DNA of 64,000 nt from NCBI RefSeq assembly GCF_030068445.1, contig NZ_JAQPOK010000016.1, forward strand, positions 1-64,000, read 5' to 3'. Positions within the stretch are counted from its first letter, which is position 1. Every line of letters starts with the position of its first letter. The DNA is from Roseofilum halophilum BLCC-M91. Its GTDB lineage: Bacteria > Cyanobacteriota > Cyanobacteriia > Cyanobacteriales > Desertifilaceae. The notes beneath the pieces are model-generated. The model was given only the letters and a program-made list of their open reading frames with translations, did no database searches and was not told where the DNA came from. Positions 36,070 through 45,550 of the stretch are shown here, piece by piece. Both the position numbers and the translations under genes were made by a program.

Positions 36070-36801
36070 ATGTATCGATTGTTCAATATTCGTCGTCCTC
36101 TCTCTATCCTGGTTTTAGGGATGGTTCTGCTGGGGGGCAGAACGGTTGCCCAAACTTTGCCCCTTGCTGAACGGTTAATTGAGTTGGATTCATCACTAGG
36201 AGAGGAGTGGTTAATCGACAGCCGCGCTCGCGAAGATTATCTACCGTTGAGCATTCAGTTTGAAACCCAGCAAAATCAGGCATTTTGTGGGGTGGCGAGT
36301 ATGGTAATGGTGTTGAATGCTTTGGGTATTGAGGCTCCGGATGCACTGGAGTATGGTCGGAAGCGGTTTACTCAAGAGAATATTTTTAACCGTAAAACGG
36401 ATCGGGTGATTACTCAAGAGACGATCGCTAGGCAAGGGATGACGTTAGAAGAGTTAGGGGCTTTTTTAGCCCGTTATCCGGTGAACACTCAGGTCTATCA
36501 CGGGGGTGATGTGAGTTTACAGGAATTTCGCCAGTTAATGGTGAAAAATTTACAACAACCGGATGATTTTGTCCTGGTGAATTATCTGCGAAAGTCGATT
36601 GAACAGGAGTTAGGCGGCCATATTTCTCCAGTAGCGGCTTATCATCGTCAGAGCGATCGCTTCCTAATTCTGGATGTGGCCCGCTATAAGTATCCTCCAA
36701 TTTGGGTCAGTGCTGAAGATCTCTGGAACTCCACCCGCACTCTAGATTCAGTTTCGGGGAAAACCAGGGGGTTAGTGCTAGTCACCTCAAGAGATGACTA
36801 G
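36070..36801 (+). CDS. Phytochelatin synthase-like gamma-glutamylcysteine peptidase (half-size)
   Basis: A primitive phytochelatin-synthase-family papain-fold enzyme of the NsPCS type. It has a signal/anchor segment (ILVLGMVLLGGRTVAQ, residues 13-28). The catalytic Cys lies in QQNQAFCGVASMVMVLNALG, and the His in the segment GGHISPVAAYHRQSDRFLIL, where a following Asp region (LDVARYKYPPIWV) completes the triad. The usual plant enzyme has a C-terminal Cys-rich domain; this one lacks it, as bacterial homologues do. These mainly hydrolyse glutathione to gamma-glutamylcysteine. The signal peptide suggests periplasmic or membrane location, which is less common than a cytosolic enzyme. It ends in a hairpin over the stop codon. 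Confidence 0.87.
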   Translation: MYRLFNIRRPLSILVLGMVLLGGRTVAQTLPLAERLIELDSSLGEEWLIDSRAREDYLPLSIQFETQQNQAFCGVASMVMVLNALGIEAPDALEYGRKRFTQENIFNRKTDRVITQETIARQGMTLEELGAFLARYPVNTQVYHGGDVSLQEFRQLMVKNLQQPDDFVLVNYLRKSIEQELGGHISPVAAYHRQSDRFLILDVARYKYPPIWVSAEDLWNSTRTLDSVSGKTRGLVLVTSRDD

Positions 36802-36803
36802 CA
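36776..36803. terminator. Hairpin over the phytochelatin-synthase-like stop codon
   Basis: TGCTAGTCA (36776-36784) and TGACTAGCA (36795-36803) form a perfect 9-bp stem, extended by inner CTC/GAG pairs. The TAG stop (36799-36801) sits within the stem. Lying between convergent genes, it may be a bidirectional terminator although no T-run follows. Confidence 0.5.
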
Positions 36804-36839
36804 AACCAGGGGAGTTGGCCAGCAGATCGAGGCAACTAA

Positions 36840-38096
36840 TTAGACAAAGTGATGGGCAAAGTGATGCATCAGATCGACTCGACCTTTACGCAGCATGGCG
36901 CGATCGAGGCGTTCTGTGGTGTTGCAGGTCATCATCACCACGAGCCGTTGTTGCAGTTGAATCCCGTCTTCATCAATAACGCTTTGATAGAGGGTTCCAT
37001 CTAATAAACTCAAGATATGCTCGGTTTTAGTATGGTCGTGACGGGCAGTCACAGAACGGTCTTGGGCCAGATTATCCGCTTCGTTGATCACCAGACAAAT
37101 TTTTTCCAGATAGGTGGGAGGCACAAAGTTTTCCACCGCATCATGATCGAGGATGAAAATCACATATCCTAGGGGCATGAGAATTTCTTTGGCCACCGCT
37201 TGCGTCCAGGCGGTTTTGCCGGTTCCGGGTTCCCCATGAACAAGAATGGCCAGTTGTTGTTGGTCGAGGATGGCTTGTTGTACAGTGTCCGTAAATCCTT
37301 GGATATCGGCGGGAAAGGTGCGAATCGGAAAGTGGCTTTGCACTTGTCCGACTCGACTTTGATAGCCACTGAGCATGACCGCTAGGTTATAGGTGGCTTT
37401 ATTGACCAAGGGGGCAATGTTGTTGGCAATGAGAGTATAGCGCCGTTTTCCCCGTCCCATGTTTTCGACTTGTAGCCATACTTTGGCTTCTTCCCAGCAC
37501 GCATAGACGGTTCCCAGGATTTCTAGACGCTCCCAAAAGTCTTTGGAGGATTTGCTAGAGGAGGAGTTAATGCCGGTTTTTTGGCTGAATCGATTGATGG
37601 GATAGTAGAAGTAGCGGTCAAGATAGTATTGGGTGATTACGTCGGGTTTATCCAGGATAGCCAGGATTTTGAAGACGGTGATTTCTTGTAGACGGTTGAG
37701 GACGAAATCAATGGGAATGCGATCGCGACTCACTGATTGTACTACAGGCGTTTCCGTCATCAACACATCCTTATAGCGATAGTCCGGAAACGGGGGCTGG
37801 GGCGTAATATAATCCCAATACTCTTCCAGGTTATAGCGGGTATTTTCAGAAAAGAGGTTGAAAATATTCGCCCACCAAGCATACTGGTTCCGACCCAGAG
37901 CATCAGCCAAGTCACTCATGGCTCCCATGGTTTTGTTGTTGAGTTCCCAAAAGTCATTGGCGAGTAAATATGAAAAATGCTCCCAATCAAATTCACGATT
38001 TAAAGGTCGCCAGCCACTGCTCAATAACCCTCGACTTTGAGCTTGGTTGTTAGAGTTCGGATAGCTTGGAGGATAATCGAAATAAAAAGAGTCCAT
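36840..38096 (-). CDS. AAA family ATPase
   Basis: A 418-residue AAA+ protein with a long unassigned N-terminal domain rich in aromatic residues (FYFDYPPSYPNSNNQAQ, FDWEHFSYLLANDFWELN) and a C-terminal AAA domain. Walker A is LVHGEPGTGKTAW, and Walker B is atypical (ICLVINEADNLAQD, NEAD rather than DEAD/DE). Sensor 1 is VVMMTCNTTERLD, and RAMLRKGRVDLMHHF looks like the arginine-finger region. A remodelling function is inferred from the fold; the substrate is unknown. It begins 40 bp after the kptA stop on the same strand, so the pair may form an operon. It converges on the phytochelatin-synthase-like gene. Confidence 0.85.
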   Translation of the reverse strand: MDSFYFDYPPSYPNSNNQAQSRGLLSSGWRPLNREFDWEHFSYLLANDFWELNNKTMGAMSDLADALGRNQYAWWANIFNLFSENTRYNLEEYWDYITPQPPFPDYRYKDVLMTETPVVQSVSRDRIPIDFVLNRLQEITVFKILAILDKPDVITQYYLDRYFYYPINRFSQKTGINSSSSKSSKDFWERLEILGTVYACWEEAKVWLQVENMGRGKRRYTLIANNIAPLVNKATYNLAVMLSGYQSRVGQVQSHFPIRTFPADIQGFTDTVQQAILDQQQLAILVHGEPGTGKTAWTQAVAKEILMPLGYVIFILDHDAVENFVPPTYLEKICLVINEADNLAQDRSVTARHDHTKTEHILSLLDGTLYQSVIDEDGIQLQQRLVVMMTCNTTERLDRAMLRKGRVDLMHHFAHHFV

Positions 38097-38136
38097 AATT
38101 TACGGATAAAATAGGCGTTTTCTCAACAATCAACCG

Positions 38137-38721
38137 TTAAACGGTCATCAGCTTAGGCTTGTCTTTCCTAGGGTTGGGGATAATTTTGAGATACTCTGGT
38201 GGTACACTTTCGACTAACCAGACTCCATTATCGGATCGGTAAAAGCAGTAACCTCGATCGCACATGGTTTGGGTGGCAATTTCTAAGACGACGGGTTTAC
38301 CGCGCCGTTGACCGACTTGGATGGCGGTTGGTAGGTCTAGCGATAGATGAACGTGATGCCTGGATTGTTTCAACAGTCCATTTTTGAGGATGGATTGAAT
38401 CGCTTTTTTATGTGTGCCATGGTAAAGGATCGGCGGTGGTTCGATGGGTTCTAGTTGTAAATCTACAGGATAGCTATGACCTTGATTGGCACGGATTTTG
38501 GTCTGGGTTTCGTTAAAAGAAAAACGTTTTTTATCATTATTGTTTACCACTTCCTCTAATTCGATAAAAGCAATGGGAAATTGATGATTGCGACAAGCGT
38601 GGAGCAGTTGATGCACCTCCACCCAACCTCCCATCTCCAGGGTTAATCCAATCCGTTCGGGTTGATGACGCAGATGTTTACTGAGATATTTGCCGATCTG
38701 AGTTAAACGGTTTGGAGTCAT
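38137..38721 (-). CDS. kptA: RNA 2'-phosphotransferase (KptA/Tpt1)
   Basis: Transfers an internal RNA 2'-phosphate to NAD+. The N-terminal winged-helix half has SKHLRHQPERIGLTLEMGGW and KKRFSFNETQTKIRANQGH, and the C-terminal NAD-binding half has LYHGTHKKAIQSIL and RHHVHLSLD, containing the Arg-His-Arg-Arg set expected of Tpt1/KptA. 194 aa is close to normal length. In bacteria there is no tRNA splicing that needs this enzyme, so its natural substrate is unclear; RNA repair has been suggested. The AAA ATPase follows after 40 bp. Confidence 0.9.
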   Translation of the reverse strand: MTPNRLTQIGKYLSKHLRHQPERIGLTLEMGGWVEVHQLLHACRNHQFPIAFIELEEVVNNNDKKRFSFNETQTKIRANQGHSYPVDLQLEPIEPPPILYHGTHKKAIQSILKNGLLKQSRHHVHLSLDLPTAIQVGQRRGKPVVLEIATQTMCDRGYCFYRSDNGVWLVESVPPEYLKIIPNPRKDKPKLMTV

Positions 38722-38891
38722 GAATCTTATCAGGGTGGATACGGTGAAAAAATCAGATGATTAAAGAGAAAGGCTGGCGATATACTACATTCATACTACA
38801 AGCTTTAGGTTTGCTTGTCAATTTGGGCGATCGCGTGAGCGAAACGGAGTTTTATCGCCTCTCTTAAGTTCATTAACCCTTCTCTCTCCCC

Positions 38892-39296
38892 TTAAATCTG
38901 TAACATATCCCACAACAGTGCCACGGAAATAACCAACAAAACCCCTCCACCCAAGGTATCGAGGAGACGAGGAGTCAGATGGGAGGCTAACCACTGACCC
39001 AACCAGACCCCCAGAAAACTGGTTAAGACTAAAGCACTACCTGCACCCAGGAAAACAATCCAAGGAGCATGGGATTCTGCGGTCATCAGCAGGGTAGTGA
39101 CTTGAGTTTTATCCCCAATCTCGGCCAAAAAAATGGTGATGAACGTAGACAGAAAAATCCGAGTAGCAGGTTTACGTCCTTTGGGGGCAGTGTCCGGTTC
39201 TTTTTTCAGGGTATCAGGAGGATTGAGGGTCACAGCGATAAAACTCCGTTTCGCGCTTGGCGATCGCTTATCATAACTTGCACTACAGAGTAACAT
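38892..39296 (-). CDS. TMEM165/GDT1 family protein (UPF0016), half-size
   Basis: A small membrane protein (134 aa) with one copy of the GDT1/UPF0016 repeat. The signature [11 protein letters not shown] lies in the first hydrophobic segment, followed by [18 protein letters not shown] and [15 protein letters not shown]. Family members export Mn2+ or Ca2+. Half-size proteins normally work as pairs, but no second half is adjacent here. An AGGAG site lies 8 bases before the ATG at 39296, so the 45-residue polar N-terminal extension is probably translated. Part of that extension matches an inverted repeat copy at 38827-38858, suggesting repeat invasion of the coding sequence. Confidence 0.8.
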   Translation of the reverse strand: MLLCSASYDKRSPSAKRSFIAVTLNPPDTLKKEPDTAPKGRKPATRIFLSTFITIFLAEIGDKTQVTTLLMTAESHAPWIVFLGAGSALVLTSFLGVWLGQWLASHLTPRLLDTLGGGVLLVISVALLWDMLQI

Positions 39297-39390
39297 AAAA
39301 TCGGCTCCTGATTCCCGACCCCCTCCTCATAAACGATCCGAGTTTGATGATAAAGTAGGGAAAAAGCCCCTTTCTCGACTCTTCTTTTCT

Positions 39391-40284
39391 ATGACTGACT
39401 CAACAAAAATTCGCGCTAAAATCGGCATTATTGGTGGCAGTGGACTCTATCAGATGGAAGCACTGCAAGATGTACAAGAAATTCAGATCGAAACGCCATT
39501 TGGTTCCCCTTCCGATGATCTAATTGTGGGCAAACTTTCCGGCGCTCAGGTCGCCTTTCTCGCCCGTCACGGCCGCGGCCATCACCTGATGCCGTCTGAT
39601 ATTCCTTTTCGAGCCAATATTTACGCCCTGAAACAATTAGGGGTTGAATATCTCATTTCTGCCTCGGCGGTAGGATCTCTGAAAGCAGAAATAAAACCCC
39701 GCGATTTAGTCATTTCTCATCAATTTATTGACCGCACAAAACATCGATTATCCACGTTTTTTGGCGATGGAATCGTGGCCCATATTGGGTTTGGCCATCC
39801 CGTTTGTGCCCAATTGAGTCAAGTGTTAGCAGAAGCCATTGAAAGCTTAGACTTACCCGATCTTACCCTACATAAACAGGGCACGTACTTGTGCATGGAA
39901 GGCCCAGCTTTTTCCACCCAAGCCGAATCAGAACTCTATCGCAGTTGGGGCGCAACCGTGATTGGTATGACCAATATCCCAGAAGCCAAATTAGCCAGAG
40001 AAGCAGAAATAGCCTATGCCAGTTTGAATTTAGTCACCGATTATGATTGTTGGCATCCCGATCACGATCATGTGAGTGTTGAGATGATTCTAGATAACTT
40101 ACATCATAATGCAGAAAACGCTCAAAAAGTGATCCAAGAAACTGTGGGTCGGCTGCACGAAAATCCCCCCGTCTCTGAAGCCCATTCTGCCTTAAAATAT
40201 GCCATTGTCACTCGACCGGAATTTATGCCGGAAGCTACGCGCAAAAAGTTAGGCCTGTTGGTGGATAAGTATTTGCAGAAGTAA
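39391..40284 (+). CDS. mtnP: S-methyl-5'-thioadenosine phosphorylase
   Basis: Cleaves 5'-methylthioadenosine with phosphate to adenine and 5-methylthioribose-1-phosphate, the entry step of methionine salvage. 297 aa. It has the nucleoside-phosphorylase fold: [34 protein letters not shown], the substrate-binding [37 protein letters not shown] and the C-terminal NLVTDYDCW. The start is the ATG at 39391. The flavin reductase gene follows in the same direction after a gap. The phosphate specificity is inferred from family. Confidence 0.95.
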   Translation: MTDSTKIRAKIGIIGGSGLYQMEALQDVQEIQIETPFGSPSDDLIVGKLSGAQVAFLARHGRGHHLMPSDIPFRANIYALKQLGVEYLISASAVGSLKAEIKPRDLVISHQFIDRTKHRLSTFFGDGIVAHIGFGHPVCAQLSQVLAEAIESLDLPDLTLHKQGTYLCMEGPAFSTQAESELYRSWGATVIGMTNIPEAKLAREAEIAYASLNLVTDYDCWHPDHDHVSVEMILDNLHHNAENAQKVIQETVGRLHENPPVSEAHSALKYAIVTRPEFMPEATRKKLGLLVDKYLQK

Positions 40285-40450
40285 TGATCTCCATCAATGG
40301 CTTACAGGAGTTCCCTCTGGTCTGCCGTACATCGTGCTTCAACAAGGGCTGTTTCTTCGGGAGTCGTCAAACTTTAGGATTCTTTATCCTTTGCTGGCTC
40401 TATTTTTTGTTAAACTAACCTGGGTAGACAACGTATTGGGAGAAATTCCT

Positions 40451-40930
40451 GTGTTAGATGAACAGGCTAAAAAAACCATGTTACGGAAAATTCCCCATGG
40501 ACTGTATATCTGTGGGGTGAAAAATGGGGAAGAAGTCAATGGTTTTACTGCCAGTTGGGTGATGCAAGGCTCTTTTGCACCGCCTTTGGTGGTGAATTGT
40601 GTGAATACTAGCTCTATCTCTCATTCCATGATTGAATCGAGTGGGGTCTTTGCCTTAAGTATTTTGGAAGCAGGACAAAAGGATTTAGCCCAGCAATTTT
40701 TCAAGCCTCAACGTCGAGTGGGAAATAAGTTTGAATCGGTGGAATTTTATCTGGGTGAAACTGGATGTCCGATTATTACCGATACATTAGGCTATGTGGA
40801 ATGTCAGGTGGTCGGATCGGTAGCCAAAGGGGATCATACGGTATTTGTTGGGGAAGTGATTGCCGCCGGAATTCACCGGGAAGGTGAACCGCTTTTACTC
40901 GAAACTACGGGTTGGAATTATGGCGGTTAG
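40451..40930 (+). CDS. Flavin reductase-like domain protein
   Basis: An FMN-binding split-barrel protein (159 aa from the GTG at 40451) of the flavin reductase-like family, similar to the C-terminal domain of cyanobacterial diflavin proteins. Seen: KIPHGLYICGVKNGEEVNGF, ASWVMQGSFAPPLVVNCVN and GDHTVFVGEVIAAG. The ORF extends to 40334, but GTG at 40451 follows a GGGAGA ribosome-binding site (40439-40444) and matches the family start; the longer version adds an unrelated hydrophobic sequence. A tautomerase gene follows 47 bp downstream. Electron donor and partner are unknown. Confidence 0.88.
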   Translation: MLDEQAKKTMLRKIPHGLYICGVKNGEEVNGFTASWVMQGSFAPPLVVNCVNTSSISHSMIESSGVFALSILEAGQKDLAQQFFKPQRRVGNKFESVEFYLGETGCPIITDTLGYVECQVVGSVAKGDHTVFVGEVIAAGIHREGEPLLLETTGWNYGG

Positions 40931-40977
40931 GACAATAGCGATCGTCAGACATAACAACTAGGAGGTTAATTTAATCT

Positions 40978-41328
40978 ATGCCATTGATCAAAGTGAAAAC
41001 ATCGGCTCCATCCCCAGAGCGTCCAAAAATTGACGATTTGCTCAAAACTCTATCGACTCAGTTAGCCCAGCATGTGGGTAAACCAGAATCCTATGTGATG
41101 ACGGCCTTTGAATCTGATGTGCCGATGACATTTGGGGGAACGTTCGATCCGGTATGCTACATTGAGGTGAAGAATATTGGCGGAATGAGTGCGGCTCAAA
41201 CTAAGAGTATGAGTCAGGACTTTTGCCAAGCGATCGCTGAAAAATTAGGAGTAGCCGCTAATCGTACTTATATTGAGTTTGCCGGTGCTGAGGGTAAAAT
41301 GTGGGGTTGGAATAGTGGGACTTTTTAA
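40978..41328 (+). CDS. Tautomerase/MIF family protein
   Basis: A 116-residue member of the macrophage migration inhibitory factor/phenylpyruvate tautomerase family. The catalytic Pro2 (MPLIKVKTSAP) is intact, with CYIEVKNIGGMS and the C-terminal AEGKMWGWNSGTF characteristic of MIF-like proteins. It is probably a homotrimer. AGGAGG at 40961-40966 precedes the ATG by about 12 bases. The natural substrate in cyanobacteria is unknown. A MITE-like repeat begins at its stop codon. Confidence 0.9.
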   Translation: MPLIKVKTSAPSPERPKIDDLLKTLSTQLAQHVGKPESYVMTAFESDVPMTFGGTFDPVCYIEVKNIGGMSAAQTKSMSQDFCQAIAEKLGVAANRTYIEFAGAEGKMWGWNSGTF

Positions 41329-41465
41329 TATCAAGTCCGAAATTCAAATCTAGGGAGCGAGACGCTCCCACTCCAGTAACCTCAAGGGATTGAAGGAGTG
41401 CGGGCATCTTGCCCGCTTCTTGAATCCCATTTTCATGTCCGCTTGCGGAAACGGGACTGGATATA
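41328..41465. repeat. MITE-like dispersed repeat, copy 2
   Basis: 138 bp starting at the tautomerase stop. Ends: ATATCAAGTCC and GGGACTGGATATA (inverted). Internal palindromes GGGAGCGAGACGCTCCC and GCGGGCATCTTGCCCGC match copy 1 at 4370-4521 in the same orientation. Confidence 0.65.
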
Positions 41466-41603
41466 ATGATCGGAGAGTGGGGGTAGGTTGGCAAATCCGG
41501 TTAACCTACCTCCAAACTTAGATCGGATCGGGGGACATCGCCTCATTTGTAGGATCTACCGTATACCTATGGATAGATTAATTGTTGTTTGACCTCTAGA
41601 GCT

Positions 41604-42038
41604 ATGAAGCCATTTTCTCCCATCGATCCGATGTTAAGTCGTTTTTTGTCTAAAATGCCGACTCATATCGCCCTCACCTTTAGCGAAGAGCAACTGGAGG
41701 AGATTAAGAAGCAATTGGGCGATCGCCAATGGGAAGTCCATCCAGTAGATTTACGGCTCTCTTTTCCAGTGTTTAACCGTTGGTTTTATCTAGTGATTTT
41801 AGCAGGACGGGAGCGCCGACACCATCAACGACCGGATTCTGAGCCATGGAACGCCTGGATACCGCTTAACGTTCAGTATATTAGTAATCTGTTCGCTTGT
41901 GTGACGTTTATTTTAATTTTGATTCCTGCCCTACTGGGACTTTCCTACCTCTATAGTTCTCTGGAATCGGAAGAAAACCAAGCCCCTAGTGTAGTCGAAG
42001 AAAGCATCGATCGCTTTTTAACAGATTGGGGACTCTAG
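41604..42038 (+). CDS. Hypothetical membrane-anchored protein, 144 aa
   Basis: A small protein with a cytoplasmic N-terminal domain (HIALTFSEEQLEEIKKQLGDR, then VHPVDLRLSFPVFNRWFYLV) and one or two hydrophobic segments (FACVTFILILIPALLGLSYLY). It contains an RERRHHQRPDSEP loop. Similar short cyanobacterial proteins have no assigned function that I can name. The track frame begins at a TTG at 41589, but ATG at 41604 (MKPFSPIDPM) is more likely. It lies between MITE copy 2 and the zinc-ribbon gene, convergent with the latter. Confidence 0.7.
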   Translation: MKPFSPIDPMLSRFLSKMPTHIALTFSEEQLEEIKKQLGDRQWEVHPVDLRLSFPVFNRWFYLVILAGRERRHHQRPDSEPWNAWIPLNVQYISNLFACVTFILILIPALLGLSYLYSSLESEENQAPSVVEESIDRFLTDWGL

Positions 42039-42088
42039 AGGAATTCTCCTACATGGGTACTGTTCACTCACCTCTATGGGTGCGTCCC

Positions 42089-42643
42089 CTATCTCAGACG
42101 ATGCCCACAACTCGAACAAAACCGATCGTCTGCTTTGATCGCTGTACCGCATTGACTGCAAAAGCGCGGTTGAGGAGTCGTCGAGGAAGACTCGGAAGAA
42201 GCAGCCGATCCCATTTTCAGGTTCATATTGCCCATTTTCATTTCCATGGGTGAAAAACTCATTTCCATATTGCCCATTTTCATCGGTTCCATGGGTTTCA
42301 TCGGTTCCATGGGTTTCATGGTTTCGGGGGAATTAGGCATCGATTCAACAGTTTGTAAGCCGATCGCCTGTTGCTGGGAAGGAACATTGGTTGAACTGAC
42401 GGTTCCCATTTGCATTCCTTGAACTTGAAGGAAGCGATCGCCCCCAGATGCTTTAATTTTAACCACCACACCACCCCCCGTTGCAAACACTTCCGGCGCA
42501 CTACTCCAACTGCCTGTTTCCCAACTATTACTCGATTGCTGTTGTTGCCCTGGACTACTGGCGATCACCGTTACCAGGGTTTGCATCCCTTGATTATCCA
42601 AGTAGAGGCGATGTCCTGCACCCAAATCACACATATAGGTCAT
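42089..42643 (-). CDS. Zinc-ribbon protein with a methionine-rich repeat
   Basis: A 184-residue protein. The N-terminal domain (MCDLGAGHRLYLDNQGMQ to LQVQGMQMGTV) is unrecognised. Residues about 108-147 are extremely methionine-rich, repeating MKPMEPMKPMEPMKMGN and MEMKMGNMNLKMG; the DNA shows matching short repeats around 42225-42325. The C-terminus is a zinc ribbon with two CxxC pairs (FCSQCGTAIKADDRFCSSCG). Metal binding is plausible for both regions but untested; the Met cluster could bind copper or form a flexible adaptor. The protein has no signal peptide, so it is probably cytosolic. It starts 111 bp from hemA's stop region on the same strand. Confidence 0.8.
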   Translation of the reverse strand: MTYMCDLGAGHRLYLDNQGMQTLVTVIASSPGQQQQSSNSWETGSWSSAPEVFATGGGVVVKIKASGGDRFLQVQGMQMGTVSSTNVPSQQQAIGLQTVESMPNSPETMKPMEPMKPMEPMKMGNMEMSFSPMEMKMGNMNLKMGSAASSESSSTTPQPRFCSQCGTAIKADDRFCSSCGHRLR

Positions 42644-42753
42644 TTATGTTCCCCTTAAAATTTTCTCTCCATCTAGTTTAACGTCAGTTTTAGAGAACTT
42701 AATTATTCATTATTAATTGTTCATTATTAATTGTTAATTATTCATTGTTCCCT

Positions 42754-44052
42754 CTAGCTATATTGATTACTAGAAGCCGCCTCAATTTCTAAATTAAACA
42801 ACGTATTCAAAGTGTCCATCGCTTGCTTACGGGCTTCAATATCCTGTTGCGCCCGCAGTTGCACCATAGGGTCATGAAGAATTTTATTCACAATTCCACG
42901 GGTGAGCGCTTCAATCACCTCTTGGTGTTTTTCCGCAAACTCAGACCCCAAACGAGAAAGGGCTTTTTCTAACTCTTGCTCGCGAATGGTCTCCACTTTA
43001 TGGCGCAAACAGTTAATCGTGGGTACGGTTTCCAGACTGCGCCACCATACCTCAAAGGCTTCGACTTCTTCCTCTAATAGGCTTTCCGCTTCCATTGCCA
43101 TCTGGCGGCGACTTTCCTGATTTTGGGCGACGACTGCCTTGAGGTCATCCACATTATAGGGTTTGACCGAGGGCAGTTCGCTGACATCGGCAGCCACATT
43201 CCGAGGAACGGAAATATCAATCAAAGTTAAGGGGCGTTCTGGATTAACAATCGGTTCTAAATTCCCTCGATTTAATAAGGGTTGGGTTGCTCCGGTACTG
43301 GTAAAGACTAAATCAGATGCCTGAACCACATCCATCATTTCACCGATGGGATGAAGGGCGATGGAAGCGTCGCTAAACTTGCGGGCTAATTCTTCGGCTC
43401 GCTGCATGGAGCGATTGACAATCCTAATTTCAGTACCACCTTTAGAGAGCAAATGCTGTACCAATAACCGGGACATTTTACCCGCGCCGATAATGGCAAT
43501 CTTGCATTCTTCCAGGGTTTCCAGTTTCATTTGGGCCAGTTCAACGGCGGCTGAACTAATGGAAACGGCTCCTGTACCGATGTTGGTTTCGGTGCGTACT
43601 CGTTTGCCAGCAGTAATGGCTTGTTTCATTAAGCGGTTGAGAATTCGACCCACGCCTTTATATTGTTGTCCCAGTTTATGACCTTGTTTAACTTGGGATA
43701 AAATTTGCCCTTCACCGAGTACCAAGCTGTCTAATCCGGCTGCCACGCGCATTAAATGCATGATTGCATCTTCATGGAGGAGAATAAACAGGTGAGGACG
43801 CAATTGAGACAGGGGCAGTTGGCTATGTTCGGAAAGAAATTGGGTAACTTCCCAGACTCCCTGTTGATTGTCGCTGATCACCACATAGATTTCTAAGCGG
43901 TTACAGGTGCTTAGAATGGCTACTTCTTCGATATGAGGATAGAGCTTGAGGGTGGTTATGGCTTGTTCGAGTTGGGGTTCGGGAATACTGAGTTTTTCGC
44001 GAACTTCAACGGAGGCTGTTTTATGACTTAAACCGATAACTGCGACATTCAT
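42754..44052 (-). CDS. hemA: Glutamyl-tRNA reductase
   Basis: Reduces glutamyl-tRNA(Glu) with NADPH to glutamate-1-semialdehyde, the first committed step of tetrapyrrole (chlorophyll, haem, bilin) synthesis. 432 aa, normal length. The N-terminal catalytic domain has [15 protein letters not shown] and the catalytic Cys50 in [13 protein letters not shown]. Further motifs are [12 protein letters not shown], the NADPH-binding [11 protein letters not shown] and the dimerisation domain ending with [19 protein letters not shown] at 44052. It is expected to be a regulatory point for pigment synthesis. A 212-bp gap with tandem hairpins separates it from glpX. Confidence 0.97.
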   Translation of the reverse strand: MNVAVIGLSHKTASVEVREKLSIPEPQLEQAITTLKLYPHIEEVAILSTCNRLEIYVVISDNQQGVWEVTQFLSEHSQLPLSQLRPHLFILLHEDAIMHLMRVAAGLDSLVLGEGQILSQVKQGHKLGQQYKGVGRILNRLMKQAITAGKRVRTETNIGTGAVSISSAAVELAQMKLETLEECKIAIIGAGKMSRLLVQHLLSKGGTEIRIVNRSMQRAEELARKFSDASIALHPIGEMMDVVQASDLVFTSTGATQPLLNRGNLEPIVNPERPLTLIDISVPRNVAADVSELPSVKPYNVDDLKAVVAQNQESRRQMAMEAESLLEEEVEAFEVWWRSLETVPTINCLRHKVETIREQELEKALSRLGSEFAEKHQEVIEALTRGIVNKILHDPMVQLRAQQDIEARKQAMDTLNTLFNLEIEAASSNQYS

Positions 44053-44264
44053 TTTTTAAGGTTTGTTAATGGCAACTTGCTAAGATTTCGGGCAGATTCT
44101 ACACAAAAGTCCGATCCCCCTCAATCCCCCTTAGAAAGGGGGACTTTTTTTTAATGTTCCCTCTTTTTAAGGGGGACTTTTTTCTAGTGCCCCCCTTTTT
44201 AAGGGGGGATCGGAGGATCTTTTACAGCAGAAACAACTAACTGTAGTTGGAGTTATAAATTATC
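44053..44264. repeat. Tandem C-rich/G-rich hairpin repeats between glpX and hemA
   Basis: Three near-identical units of the form CCCCCTT...AAGGGGG followed by T-runs lie at about 44112-44150, 44158-44185 and 44190-44215. This is a dispersed cyanobacterial repeat type; the hairpins could also act as terminators for glpX. Confidence 0.6.
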
Positions 44265-45305
44265 CTATCTTAATTGGATGTTTTTGGGTGCGTCAAACAT
44301 ATGAACGGTATCTACAAACCGGGCGGTTTGGGACTGACTGGAAATGACCAGGCTGTGGGTTCTTGCGCCACCATGGAAATAGCGCACACCGTCCATGAGG
44401 GTTCCTGGGGTGATGCCGGAAGCGGCAAATAAGACGGTTTCTCCACAGGCGAGTTCTTCGGCGCTGTATACCCGGTCTGGGTCTTCAATGCCCATGCTGC
44501 GTAGACGGTCAATGTTGCTTTCTTTGCTTTCGCCAATTAAGCCGGTTTTAACGATGTCTGGATCGTAGATCAGTTGCCCTTGGAAATGGCCGCCTAGGCA
44601 GCGCATGGCAGCAGCAGAGATTACGCCTTCGGGAGCGGCTCCAATTCCCATTAAGGCGTGGATGTTGGTTCCTGCAAAGGCGCAGGAAATGGCGGCGGAT
44701 ACGTCTCCATCGGCAATTAAACGAACGCGAGCGCCAGCGCTACGGATTTCGTTGATTAGGTTTTTGTGACGGGGCCGATCCATGACCACAACGACTAATT
44801 CTTCTACGGAGCGAGCGAGGCACTCGGAGATCAGTTTTAAGTTTTCGGTGGCAGATTTGCGGATGTCTACATGGTTTCTGGCGGCCGGAGGAGCGGCGAG
44901 TTTTTTCATGTAGAAGTCGGGAGCGGCGAAGAGGCCGCCTTTTTCGGAGATGGCGAGTACGGCCATGGAACCGGGTTGACCGTAGGCGACGAGGTTGGTT
45001 CCTTCGCAGGGGTCAACGGCGATGTCAATTTCGACTAATTCATCGGGGTTGCAGTAATCTTTGGCATCTTCGCGGGAGCAGATGCCGACTTCTTCGCCGA
45101 TGTAGAGCATGGGAGCGTCATCCCGTTCGCCTTCTCCGATGACGATGCGTCCGCGCATGTGGATTTTGTTCATGCGTTCGCGCATGGCTTCTACGGCTAC
45201 TTCGTCAGCCGTGTTTTTTTCCCCTTTTCCCATCCAACGAGCGGAGGCGATCGCCGCTTGTTCGACGACTTCTATAATTTCTAATCCCAACGTAGTTTCA
45301 ATCAC
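44265..45305 (-). CDS. glpX: Class II fructose-1,6-bisphosphatase/sedoheptulose-1,7-bisphosphatase
   Basis: The Calvin-cycle dual-function FBPase/SBPase of cyanobacteria. 346 aa. Motifs: [20 protein letters not shown], the catalytic region [43 protein letters not shown], and [20 protein letters not shown]. It is a homotetrameric enzyme in the cytosol and is usually light/redox responsive, though regulation cannot be seen here. Its promoter should lie in the 245-bp gap before the divergent gene at 45551. Confidence 0.96.
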   Translation of the reverse strand: MIETTLGLEIIEVVEQAAIASARWMGKGEKNTADEVAVEAMRERMNKIHMRGRIVIGEGERDDAPMLYIGEEVGICSREDAKDYCNPDELVEIDIAVDPCEGTNLVAYGQPGSMAVLAISEKGGLFAAPDFYMKKLAAPPAARNHVDIRKSATENLKLISECLARSVEELVVVVMDRPRHKNLINEIRSAGARVRLIADGDVSAAISCAFAGTNIHALMGIGAAPEGVISAAAMRCLGGHFQGQLIYDPDIVKTGLIGESKESNIDRLRSMGIEDPDRVYSAEELACGETVLFAASGITPGTLMDGVRYFHGGARTHSLVISSQSQTARFVDTVHMFDAPKNIQLR

Positions 45306-45499
45306 AGTTTTTCTCCCAAGAGGTAATTCAATGAAATGCTTATATTTAGCCGGTTTCAGTGTATCAGTCTATCAGAGTCTGGGGCCAATGTTCGACGAGA
45401 GAGTCTCTGAGATTATGTTAAGTTTTGCATCTTTTAGCCCCCCTTCACTGCTCTGAGACCGGCTGGAGTCTAAAAGAGCCAGCTTTTGGGCAAATCTCC

Positions 45500-45505
45500 T
45501 ATAAT
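45500..45505 (+). promoter_or_regulatory. -10-like element upstream of the 45551 gene
   Basis: A TATAAT hexamer 46 bases before the ATG at 45551. No convincing -35 element at 16-18 bp spacing was found, so it is tentative. Confidence 0.3.
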
Positions 45506-45550
45506 TATCGACAAAGACTCACTTGAGCTGAAAACTACAGGAGCCATACC

